Shown: positions 23,394 to 35,300 of the stretch, piece by piece
Position numbering within the stretch: position 1 is the stretch's first letter
Layout: every line of letters begins with the position of its first letter
Notes under the pieces: generated by a model
Seen by the model: the letters and a program-made list of their open reading frames with translations, nothing else
What the model was told of the DNA's origin: nothing
Databases searched by the model: none
From: Rugalucina vietnamica
Taxonomy: Eukaryota > Mollusca > Bivalvia > Lucinida > Lucinidae
NCBI GenBank assembly: GCA_964017185.1
Contig: OZ024876.1
Span: 11,905,726-11,969,725, forward strand
Length of the DNA stretch: 64,000 nt
Reading direction: 5' to 3'
Position numbers and translations under genes: made by a program

Positions 23394-26300
23394 AAACGCA
23401 TACGATTTCTGTTATTTTTGGCAATTGAGCCGCCTCGTGGGAAAACCAACGATGTGGTTTCCGAACAGGTCCGACACAAACCATCCTGTATAAGCACAGA
23501 AAATAGCTAGAAGCTTGAAATTTCCGATTTAAGTAAAAGAGGAATTGTACTATCCGAATAGCGAAAACAAAGGCGCTGATCAGCTTCGCGGTTACCGCGA
23601 AGCTGATCTGCGTCTTTGTTTTCGCCTATGCAGATTGTTGGTTTTCCCATGAGGCGGCTCAATTATTTCTATGGTTTGTAAGGTTTATCTCCAGTATGTC
23701 ATTGATGCATTGTGGGTAGTTTGACAAGGGCTACAGATAGCAAGACAGTCGCTGCAAAGATCTTTTTGGTTTCCGAAGACGTGTACGGAAAATGTCACGC
23801 TTTTGATCAGGGATCGATTTTGATTTTCCTTTATTTAAATTTCGCCATTCACTCATTTATTCGGTTTTACGCAAGTTTGCTGATGCTAAAACGAAGATCG
23901 GTTGCTTTTCTTTTATAAGTTGTCATTCAATATAATGTAACATAATATGGAAAAGCATGCCATATGCCAAGGGGATTATGGAAATATGTTCCCTTTTGGA
24001 ATACGCCCTGCAGCAGATGATTTAAGCATTAAACAATAAATGTATATTCGAATACCGATCATCGAGTACAAGTAGGCAATGATCAGGAAAAGGCGCAATC
24101 AGAAAAACATTCCCACTCAAAAAACCGAGGTGAGAAAAAACTAAATTAACAATCGGGTACTTATACCATGAAAACATATCCTAAGCCGAATGATCAGCTC
24201 ATGTTACCGAACCTTCACTTAAATTATGATAAAATACATAAGGCGCCAACAACACAAAAAATTAAACACCAACACATAAAACAATAAGAACCACAACAGA
24301 AGTATCGCCTTGGAACTATCAGTAATATAAAATTACTGGCGGGCTTAAACCGGTTTTACAGGTACCTAACCTCACCCTCAGCTTCTGCAGTGGTTCGCAA
24401 CATTTAGTTAGATGTTCGGTCCTCGTGGTGAATCTCTTACTAGTCAATGAATCATCATGGACAAACAAATAAACTCCGTGATGAATCCTGAAAACGACGA
24501 CTGACACATTGAGTAAGCTGCCCGACGATGGAGATCCCTGGACGCCCAATAACTTACTAACTCCGGAGCAAAAGAAAAACACCTGTTGAACCCCAGTGGG
24601 CCAAGCAACAGGCAAGAAGCTCCGACCCCAACCGACTTAAATGAATAGCTTTATGTCGGGGCCATTATAGAGTCTAACGCCCGACCCACCGGCGTGCAAC
24701 CATGATTGGGTTAAAAACTAAGCATGCAGACTGTCGCATAACATTTAAGTTATATCCTATACGTTTGTAACGCGTAATGATTTTTCTGAATTGAAAAGAA
24801 AAAAAATCATTCTTTCCTATAAGTTTCTTAAGTTTGTAAACCAAGATAATTTTGGGAAAGTTCCTTAAATACCTTTATGTGCCGTCTCATAAAGCTGTTT
24901 CACTTTGAAACTGGTACACTATTCCGATGCTAAAGGACCAAGCAAGTAATTCTGCACAAAGGAAAGGATAGGCATGTACCCTAGATCAACATTTGAGCCA
25001 CCACATGGGAAAACAAACAATCTGCATAGACGTAAACAAAGACGCAGATCAGCTTCGCGGTAACCGCGAAGCTGATCAGCGCCTATGTTTTCGCTACACG
25101 GATAGTACAATTCCTCTACTTCCTAAATCCAAAATTTCCAGTCTCTAGCATTCTTCTGTGCTTGTACAGCCCGGTTTGTGTCGGACCTGTTCGGAAACCA
25201 CATTGTTGGTTTTCCCACGAGGCGGCTCATTTGATCACTTTGAAAGTCTGTGATTTGCAAGCCTTGAAATGTATTGAAATGTACAAAAATTGCCTACCCT
25301 TTGGATTGGTACTCTTGAAAGTGCATTCCTGAATCATACTTACATCGATCGCCAGGCGCATGCCTCATTCTTTAAGCTGACATAATTTTATAGCCCCTTG
25401 ATATGTCGTAATAATGTTCTTTTTATACAGCATCAACACGATTAAAAATGAAGAAACCGAAACGTACATACATGTATTTACTGGTCGCCGCCATTTTGAT
25501 CTCCAGTAAATCAGCGTAAAAACCGGTAAAACTGCCATAAACTCCGGCAAATCGACGTATAGGTTGACCAGTGTGTTCATAGCGGTTCGTACTTTAAGGT
25601 TTCTATTCCACGAGATGATATGGCGATTTATTTTACATTCCAGATAATTTCACAGCAGCCCAAGCCCTCGAGACGATAGCTTTGATTCTGTTTATCGTAC
25701 TTCCGTTTCTCGTGGGGATCTTCGTCTGTGTTTCATCCGCCAGGGTGCGGTGCGTGGCACTGTGCGCAATCGTCGTCTGCTTTCTAGCAAGTAAGTAAAC
25801 AATCTTAACACATTTATTCTGGATGGTTCTACTTTCCTTTTATGTGGGATCAAATTGCATTTCATTTTTCAATGCACACTAAGCAAACAGAATAGCCCTA
25901 GATGATACGCCGCATTTTGCGGCGTCCCATCTGATGCTTATATAATGTTTAACTATATCCCATAAAAAGCACACCTGGGTTATAAGAGCAATGAGAAGTT
26001 AGTTCGATTTTCGTTTTTCGTTTTTCGATATTCAAAGAAAAGAAGTTAGTTCGATATTCGTTTTTCGTTTTTCGATATTCAAAAAATAAGTTAGTTCGAT
26101 TTTCGTTTTTCGTTTTTCGATATTCAAAAAAAGAAGTTAGTTTGATATTCCTTTTTCGTTTTTCGATATTCAAAAAAATAAGTTAGTTTGATATTCGTTT
26201 TTCGTTTTTCGATATTCAAAAAAAAAGTTAGTTTGATATTCGTTTTTCGTTTTTTGATATTCAAAAAATAAGTTAGTTCGATTTTCGTTTTTCGATATTC

Positions 26301-29300
26301 GCCCCCTTGGCGTTTTTGTGCTCAAATTTGTACTTTAGCGAACGTGCTCATTGTGAATATCATGTTCGCAGTGGAGGTTCTCACTTTCACCCATCTACGA
26401 CAGAAAAACTTGGAAAAATTTTAATATCGAAATATAGAATTTTATTTCGATTTTCGTTTTTCGATATTCGCCCCCTTGGCGTAAGAGTGTTGTAGTATGA
26501 CTTGAAGTATTTGTAACATTAAATCCAATACAAAAAGCGAATATCGAAGATGGCTGGCCCACATACTAGGCGGAAAGAAAACCAGAAGAAACCCATACTC
26601 ACCCTGGTCCGTCATTACGTACAGGAAATTAAAGCAACGTATAGATTACTAAAGCGCAACGTATAGTTTACTAAAAAATGGCGGATTTTGGTGGACACGA
26701 ATCGGTGAGTAAGATTTGTTTATTGATTCTGATGTTCCTTTTTTGTTTATCTTAATCAAACACACGGACCAGCAAAACTATTGTGTTATTTGCCTCGATC
26801 GGTACATTCTGCAGGAAATCACCCATTTAAGTATAATGTTCGACACCCTTAGACAGCTGATTGCCAAATCGTGTGTTTTGAACTTCTCCGAGAAGAAAAC
26901 CTTATATTGTGGTCAAAGTTCGATGGTAAATGGGTTGATTTTTGATGTCGAACATAGATACTGACCTAATAAGACGATCTGGCCAAAAAAATTTTTTCAA
27001 ATGTCCTTTGATAGCGAAATTATTAATGATTTTTCATTACAACGCATTCGACACCTAAAACGGTACAACGAAAAAACAACTAAAACGTTCTAATTTGGGT
27101 AAAATAAACCTTATTACGATACTATGGACTCAGTTATAGATCCTCTTAATGTCTGTCCACAATCTAAAAACAATCAAAAACGTATTAACGTAAAAATTCT
27201 TGAACGAGTTGATAACTTTGTATTTACACAGAAAGGATAGGACAGGAACAACGTCGCAACAGGAACTTCTCTTTGGGCGCTGGTTAGTTAGTTTGTGTCA
27301 CTTGGCTTAACGTCTCAGTCTGTAATTCATCAGCATCACTGACACATTTCTGGCCTGAAATACAGCAAAAAAAATCAATTTAGGTTTATTATACGTTAGA
27401 TAAAGTAGAAAATATAGCCCAGGAATAGACACAATTAAATTTAAAATCCAAACCCAGACACCAAGCGGGAAAGATATAGACTTAACAAGAACAAACATAA
27501 TAGATCAACAGAAGGTTCAGGATGCCTGAACATGAAAATGTGACAACACACATGAAGAGCAAGATGACTAGCTCTTTCCAAGGAAGGTAGCCATCCGGCT
27601 TCCTTCAACTAAATACAAATTAAGCGTATACAACAGAAGCTGACATGCCAAACATACAACATAAAGAATCACAGTAGAATCGCCTTGGAATGGTCAGCAA
27701 AAGAAATTTTACTGGAGGGCTTAAACCGGTTTTACTGGCGCCAAACCTCGCCCTTAGTCTACTGTGATTCAATAACAAACAATGTTCGGTTCTCATAGAA
27801 GCGTCCTAGCTCGTCAATGAAGCATCACAAAAAACAAATGTAAACACTGTGATGAAACAAAAACGAGGACTCAACAGTAACGCCGACACTGAAAAACCGC
27901 CGGGAGCAAAAGAAAACAACTATTTCAACCTTGGTGGACCCGACCAGAGACATATGTTTATCCCGTAACCTTAACTTGTTGTCAGGTCCCTCCCATCTGT
28001 AAGACAGCTTTAGTTCTGTACCGTCATTGAGTCTGAGGGCCCATGCACCCACCGGCGTGCACTTAAAGAGGAAAGTAAAGTTTTTTACCGTATCTGGATT
28101 AAAAACTAAGCATGCAGTATATTGCATTAAATTCAACCGATTCTTCGATATCGATTGGCTATCTTTTTTTAAATTTAACAGCAAAATGATCAGATTTTGT
28201 CTTTTCATTATTCTCATCCAAAATTTTCTTAAATTTAAGGAAGAGGCTAATGACAAACGTTTGTCAATAGCGAAAACACGTTAAATCTGCTATTTACAAA
28301 CGTTTGTCAATAGCGATTTTTCGATAAAATCGCTAAATGACAAACGTTTGTCAATAGTCAAAATTACGAAAAATCACTATTGACAAACGGCTATATTATT
28401 TTTTAATTAGCCAAGTTAAAAAATGATAGCAGCAATGTACAATGTATCATCATCGTCTCCAACATCTTGGGCGGGGAAAACTGCATTATTAATTGGCACA
28501 TATGACTGGCAAATATTTACGTTTGTAAATAGGAAAAAATATGTAAACTCGCTATTGACAAACGTTTGGATATTAATTAATGTTGAATTAGTCAAGTTTG
28601 CAAACAGCTGATAGTAACAAACGTACATGTACCAAGTATCATCATAAAATTAATCCTTATGCAGGGAAAACGTCCGAACGTTTTTTTTATATGAAATACA
28701 GAAATAGGCTCACGCAAATAGCAAATGTGCATGCATAATATCTCAATTTATCAATCGAAGCTTATTTTGAGCCCAGAAAAATCGTATATTAATCGAGGTT
28801 CCGGTTTCATATGATCTTAGCTGTTTGGAAAACTCAATACTGACAGACTAACCGTGTTTTACAGTAGACTAACAAGCGTCTTACCTGATTCAGTTTAACC
28901 GCCCTTTTGGATTGCAATATTTATCTTAAGACGAACTGGTCATCAGCTGGAGCGAACATGGGACTTCTTCAGTTTTTTTTGTGTTGAGGCTTTACGTCCC
29001 TGTCAAAAATTTTTCAGTCATGTCGGGACGGAGCCAACGCTTCCTGGGTTTAACCAGTACTGTTGGGAGTTAATGTGTCTTGCTCAAGGACACAACACGA
29101 TGACGCCTGTGGGGATCGAACCCAGGACCTCTCGATTCGGAGTCCGACGCTCTACCACTACGCCACCGCGCTCCCATAGACTTCTTCAGTGTAAGATCCT
29201 TTCCCATAATGTGCTTATGTGCTTAGTGGGGCTCAAACCCATGAGTTGGTTGAGTAGAGTTTGTTGGTTGAGGGATTGTTTATTGCCCAAGTCAGCAAGT

Positions 29301-32300
29301 AATTTCGGGACTGAGGCTGCGTTTCTCAAAGTTTTTTTTAGCTCACCTGGGCCTTATAGTATAGTAGTCGAGCCGGCGTCCGTCCGTCCGTGCGTCCGTC
29401 AGTGCGTCCGTCCGTCCACATTTTCAAACTTGAATATCTCTAAGACAACAAGGCCAATCGTGATCAAATTTTATCTAAAGCATCATCGGGGAGGGGGAAA
29501 TGTTTTATTAGGTTTTGGGCCAGGTCCGATCAGAACTCTGGTTTCCATGGCAACAGATAGCTCCCATAGACTTACAATGGGAAAAACATAAAAAAAAATC
29601 TTCTTCTATGAAACCATAAGGCCCAGAGCTTTCATATTTTGTATGTAGCAATGTCTAGTGGTCCTCTTCATAAATCCTGCCAACCGTGCCCCTGGGGTCC
29701 ATACTGGCCCCGCCCCGGGGGCGTCATGGGAAAAATATAAAAATAAAATCTTCTTCTCTGAAACCACAAGGCCCAAAGCTTTCTTTTTTTGTGTGTAGCA
29801 GTGTATAGTGGTCCTCTATATAAATCCTGCCAATCATGCCCCTGGGGTCAAAAATGGCCCCGCCTCGGGGGTCATTAGCTCCCATAGACTTACAATGGGA
29901 AAAACATAAAAAAAGGTACAAGTAGGCAAAGATCAGGAAAAGGCGCAATCAGAAAAAGATTCCCACTCCAAAAACCGTGGTGGGAAAAAACCAAACCAAC
30001 AATCAGGTACTTATACCATGAAACATATCGTAAGCCGAATGAGCAGCTATTTTCCCAATAGGTGGCCACTCAGTTACCTTAACTTAACTAAAAATATGAA
30101 AACATACATAAGGCGCCAACAGCACAAAAAATTTTTTCAAACACCAAGACATAAAACGAAAAGAACCACCACAGAAGTATCGACTTGGAACGATCAGTAA
30201 CACAAAGTTACTGGCGGGCTTAAACCGGTTTTACATGGCCATAACCTCACCCTCAGCTTCTGCAGTGGTTCATAACATTTAGTTAGTTATTCGGTCCTCG
30301 TGGTGAATCTCTAACTAGTCAATGAATCATCAAGAACAAACAAATAAATCATGATAAACATCCTGATGAATCAAAAACCAGGACTCACAGACTGAGTAAG
30401 CTGCCCGACGATGGAGATCCCTGGGCGCCGAATAACCTACTAACTCCGGAGCAAAAGAAAAACACCAGTTGGACCCCGGTGGGCCAAGCAACAGACAAGA
30501 AGCTCCGGCCCCAACCAACTAAAATGAATAGCTTTATGTCGGGGCCATCATAGAGTCTGACGCCCGACCCACCGGCGTGCAATTAAAGAAGGCAGCATAG
30601 TTATCAACCATGATTGGGTTAAAAACTAAGCATGCAGACTGTCGCATAACATTCAAGTTATAACCTATACGTTTGTAACGTGTTATGATTTTTCTGAACT
30701 GAAAAGAAAAATCATTAATTCCTTTAAGTTTCTTAAATTTGTAAACCAAGTCACCATAAAATTCAGGTTCCGAAAGGCCCTCACTTAAAAGCGTCTTTAA
30801 CCCAACATTATATTTGGAAATCAATTCATAGTGTCTACGATAAAATTTAGAAAATGTTTTTCGAAGTTTATGATACCGATAGCCTTGTTGGAGAAGTTTT
30901 GCCGTTAAACATTTATTTCGAGCGTTGAAGTCTGTAACATGATTGCAGACTCTAGCAAACCTAATAAGTTGCGAAATGTATACACCATAAGAAGCACGAC
31001 GAGGAACGTCACCATCCAAAAAAGGAAAATTTACTATATCAAAATCAAAGTCATCGCGCTTGTCATAAATTTTAGAAGAAACAAATCCATTTGCAACAGA
31101 AAGATGTAGATCTAAAAAGGGGGCTTCAGTATCTGAGATATTGGCTTTGTTCAACTGAAGTTCAGGTGGATAAATTTGATTGACCATACCTTCAAAATAA
31201 GGGTTGTCAATGTTCAAAAGGTCATCGAGGTACCTAGATGTGGAATTAAAAGCCTCGATAACATCAGCTTGATTATCATGGTTAAGAGAATCCATGAAAT
31301 CTCTTTCGTAGCAGTATAAAAATAAATCAGCTACGAGAGGTGCGCAATTTGTACCCATCGGAATTCCAACAATTTGTCTGTATAACTTGGTCCCAAATCT
31401 AATATAAATATTATCAAGGAGATAGGATAAGGCGTCGCATACATTCTGACATGACCAAAGTGTATACCGACTTTGGTCAGAGGAAGTGAAAAAAGCCTTT
31501 CTGTCATTACATGCCAAATAAAGTGAACCATAGTTTTTTAATGCCCTTTTGAAGGTCCACTCTATCAAATCAAGAAGTTTTTCTTTAATTAGATTATGTG
31601 GTAATGTTGTATACAGAGTAGAAAAATCATATGTAGACAAGCTTGTCGCACGGAACCCTCTACACTTCAATTTACTGAGCACCTCACCAGAATTTTTAAT
31701 TGACCAAAACCAATTTTTATTTGAAGTTTCATAGACTGTCTCACAGTATCTTATAACATGAGATTTGATAGCAGTAAGACAGGAAGTTAATAATTTAGAA
31801 AGTTCAGTGGTAGTACAAGAGCTAGAATTTGCAATAAATCTAGCTTTGTATGGTCTTTTGTGAAGCTTAGGTAACCAATACATCGTAGGAAGTTTGTCTT
31901 GGCCTTCATTGACACAAACAGAAAACTTAACAGGTAAATCGTTTAAGTGGGCATTAACTACAGACACCTCATCAGTATCTGTCTCCAGATAAGCCCTGGT
32001 ACCATCAAGCTCCTGTTTTAAGGTGTTAACGTAGTGAAGCCTACAAACGACAACAACATTGTTTGCGGCTTTATCTGCCGGAACCAAGACATACTTTCTA
32101 TGAAATTCTTGGATACCCTGCTTCAAATGCCTAAATGACGATTTGGGTTTAGGAGGTAAAAGATTAGTATTTTGTGAATAAAACTTAATACGTTTATCCA
32201 CAATAGTGAAGATACTTCTTTTCCATTCTTTAAGAGCATTATCCTCAACACCCTCTCGTTTACACCATCGATTACCGAAATCATTTAATGCAGATGAAAT

Positions 32301-35300
32301 TTCCTCTCTACATTTGTCGAAATTAATGTAGGAAGGGAATCTATATTTCGGACCTTTAGAAACAATTTTGCGAATTCTAGAATCCGAAATTATTTTTAAA
32401 TTTCCAGTAACAATATGTCCAGCGGGTTCATAAACATATTTTGAATCTTTACAATCTCAAGACTTAGGAGTATTAGCATGGATATCAAGATCAGAAACAA
32501 GTTTATTGAAATTAAAAATTGTATTTCTGATTGGTTTGTTATATTTGTAACAAATAATAGGAGGTTCTGAATTTTGGAAGTAGGTAGGTATAGACTGTAT
32601 CACTGATTTATCCTGGAATATGCTTGGTAAATCAATAAAGTCAATTCCTTTATTGATGAAAGGAATTTTAATAAAACTTCTAATGTGATTAGATTCGGAA
32701 TCGATAAATGGACGAAGAGCATGCTGAGTATAACATCTTGTTAACAGTGCAGCGTCATACATTTGATGATTTCTATCGTAAAATCTATTAGCCTCTGTGT
32801 CCAAGGAACGTAATGCAGCAATAGGTAGAGAACTAAGATACGACAGCATTGGATGTCGACCGTGAATCCTTAGTTTAACAGCTAAATCATTAAGAGAAAT
32901 GTTCAATTTCAATGCAGCACACCGTTTACGTTTGTCATTACCCTTTTTCCGTATACCATGAGATCTAGATTTACGTTTACGAGAGTCCGAAAGTGTAAGT
33001 ACATCAAAATCGGGCATTTTGGAAATATTGCCTTCATGGTAAATGTTGTCGTTAAATCCCAGTGGAAAGGGTGTTTGCAGTAATTTTATCCATTTAAGTT
33101 CAGTTTCAAATCGTTTAATGTTTTTGAATCTAACTGAAGAATTTTCATCATATGAGATTTTCTCCACTGGTTGAACTTTAACATCATTGGGAGAATGACC
33201 AGTGCGCTTAAAATGCTGGTACAGAAAGGTATCATTATTTTTGGGCTTTCTGATTCTACGATAGTGCTCACCAAATCGTTTTTGCAAAGTTCGACAAGTT
33301 TGTCCAACATATTGCATCCTACAATTGTTTGTATTTCAAGTAAGAACATATACAAGATCCTTTGATTTTCAGTCTAAATCGGAATCATTAACCACTGAAA
33401 ATGTCCTACCATTCACAGATGAAGTGATAGTAGTCTTAGAGCATAAATGATTGCAACAGTTGCACTTCTTGGCATTGCACTTAGAAATACTAGGGTACAT
33501 TCCAGGTCTCTTGAACGGATTAATATATTTACGTAAAATTGGTGATTTGAGTGGAGATAACCTAATCTGAAGATTATTACGAAACATATTAGAATTAGAA
33601 GCTCCGTGTAGATTAACAGTAGATGCCGAAAATAAATTAAGAGGTGTCACCCTTACAGTAGGTAATAAATTTTGAAAATTGTTAGTTGAATGAGGAATCC
33701 GTACAGTAGACGCGGCATGCAACCTAAGGGGAGTTAATGTAATTCCTAATCTTTTTGTGATAGTCATAGTTGGGAGTATTGTGTTGATACTGCCAAAAGG
33801 AGCGAAACCACAAGACCCAGAGCTTTCATATTTTGTTTGTAGCAATGTATAGATGTCCTCTTTATAAATCCTGCCAACCGTGTCCTTGGGGTCTATACGG
33901 GCCCCGCCCCGGGGGCGTCATGGGAAAAACTTTAAAAAATCTTCTTCTCCGAAACCACAAGACCCAAAGCTTTCATATTTTGTGTGTAGCAATGTATAGT
34001 GGTCCTCTTTATCAATCCTGCCAACCGTGCCCCTGGGGTCCATACGGGCCCGCCCTGGGGGGGGGGGTCATGGGTAAAACATAAAAAAATCTTCTTCTCC
34101 AAAACCACAAGGCCCAGAGCTTTCATATTTTGTTTTTAGCAATATATAGTGTTCCTCTTTATAAATCCTGCCAACCGTGCCCCTGGGGTCCATACGGGCC
34201 CCGCCCCGGGGGCGTCATGGGAAAAACTTTAAAAAAATCCTCTTCTAAAGAGCTATTTTGTAACATGTTTCTGAAATTCTGCTTAAAGTACCCGGAAGCT
34301 TACGAAAACTTGCCCATGCAAAATACAGGGGTTTTGTAAAGTTGTAAAAATGAGAATTTTCAGTAGAAAGTGTTTGATATTTTTCTTATTTTTGCTCAAA
34401 ACATTGATTGTGAGTACACGTTAGAACCGCCTTGACGAGTACCCACAATCTATGTTTTGGAGCAAAAATAAGAAAAATAGATATACCACTGCACACCCCA
34501 GTTTTACTAATATAAAACTGGGGTATAATGGGGTAGTTATTTCACGGACATGTTTTCCTGATGTCAGGGACTGGAGGCTGACTGAGACTTGGAACACGTA
34601 TCAAAATTTTGGTGTCGGACAGGTACACATACTCTTGAAGCCTAATCCATAGATGAAGGTAAAACATCAAATGTCATGATCAAGAATTTAACCCACTATT
34701 TTCGCCTTTCTTATTTAAGCGTTTGGAGTTTAATTTTTGTTTCATAATATGCATCATCAAAGACCCTTTTTTCGCTATCAAGTATCTACTTTTGCATTTA
34801 ACTTTTCCCCTCTTTTCGCTTAGCTATCAAGAATATATTTTCGCTACCTGGTCCTATTTTAAGCGATACTCGAGTAATCGATTGTTAAATCAGACACGCG
34901 TCTATTGTCTATTGCACCTGTAATGTGCAGTTGCACCAGTATTGTGCAGTTAGCCTGAGATAAAGATTCCGACAGAGTAATGGCTAGAACGTCCGCTTCG
35001 GGAGCGGGAGGTCGTGGGTTCGATCCCGGGCCGGGTCATACCAAAGACTTAAGACAAGCACTGGCTTCTCTTCTCCCAAAACAAAATATAGCATCACTAA
35101 CATCGCATGTCTAATATGAAAAGTCCGAATAATAACAAAAACGTCCGAAAATAATCAATGTCTGTATTCACTAGAGGACCGTATGGAAGACTGGCCGTTG
35201 TGCTAAATACGTTATCCTCTATAAATATAGAGATTATTATTATTACTATTGGCCTGCCCAGGTAAAGTGGTTCAAGTAAAACCATCCATACATATAAGCA

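Larger units (their letters stand above)
29340..34255 (+). mobile_element. Hairpin/(GTCC)n element with about 150-bp tandem units, interrupted by a Naiad
   Basis: It starts TTAGCTCACCTGGGCC then a GTCCGTCC tract. Units carry AAACCACAAGGCCCAGAGC, CTTTATAAATCCTGCCAACC, GTGCCCCTGGGGTCCATAC and GCGTCATGGG. They occur at about 29620 and 29770, and again at about 33805, 33955 and 34105. The Naiad at 29914-33803 separates the two halves. Confidence 0.75.

Noticed and set aside
22467..25228. Additional claudin-gene exons within intron 1
   Set aside because: All open frames there map to MITE, SINE or Naiad sequence, and exons 1 and 2 already join in frame.
30180..30330. Hammerhead ribozyme in the Naiad 3' region
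   Set aside because: The conserved hairpins lack the CTGATGA and GAAA cores, and Naiads are known to lack canonical hammerheads.
30180..30420. SECIS candidates such as ATGATT...TTGATGA or GTGAGG...ACTGAT
   Set aside because: No plausible paired helix of the required length links the two halves, so I do not annotate one.
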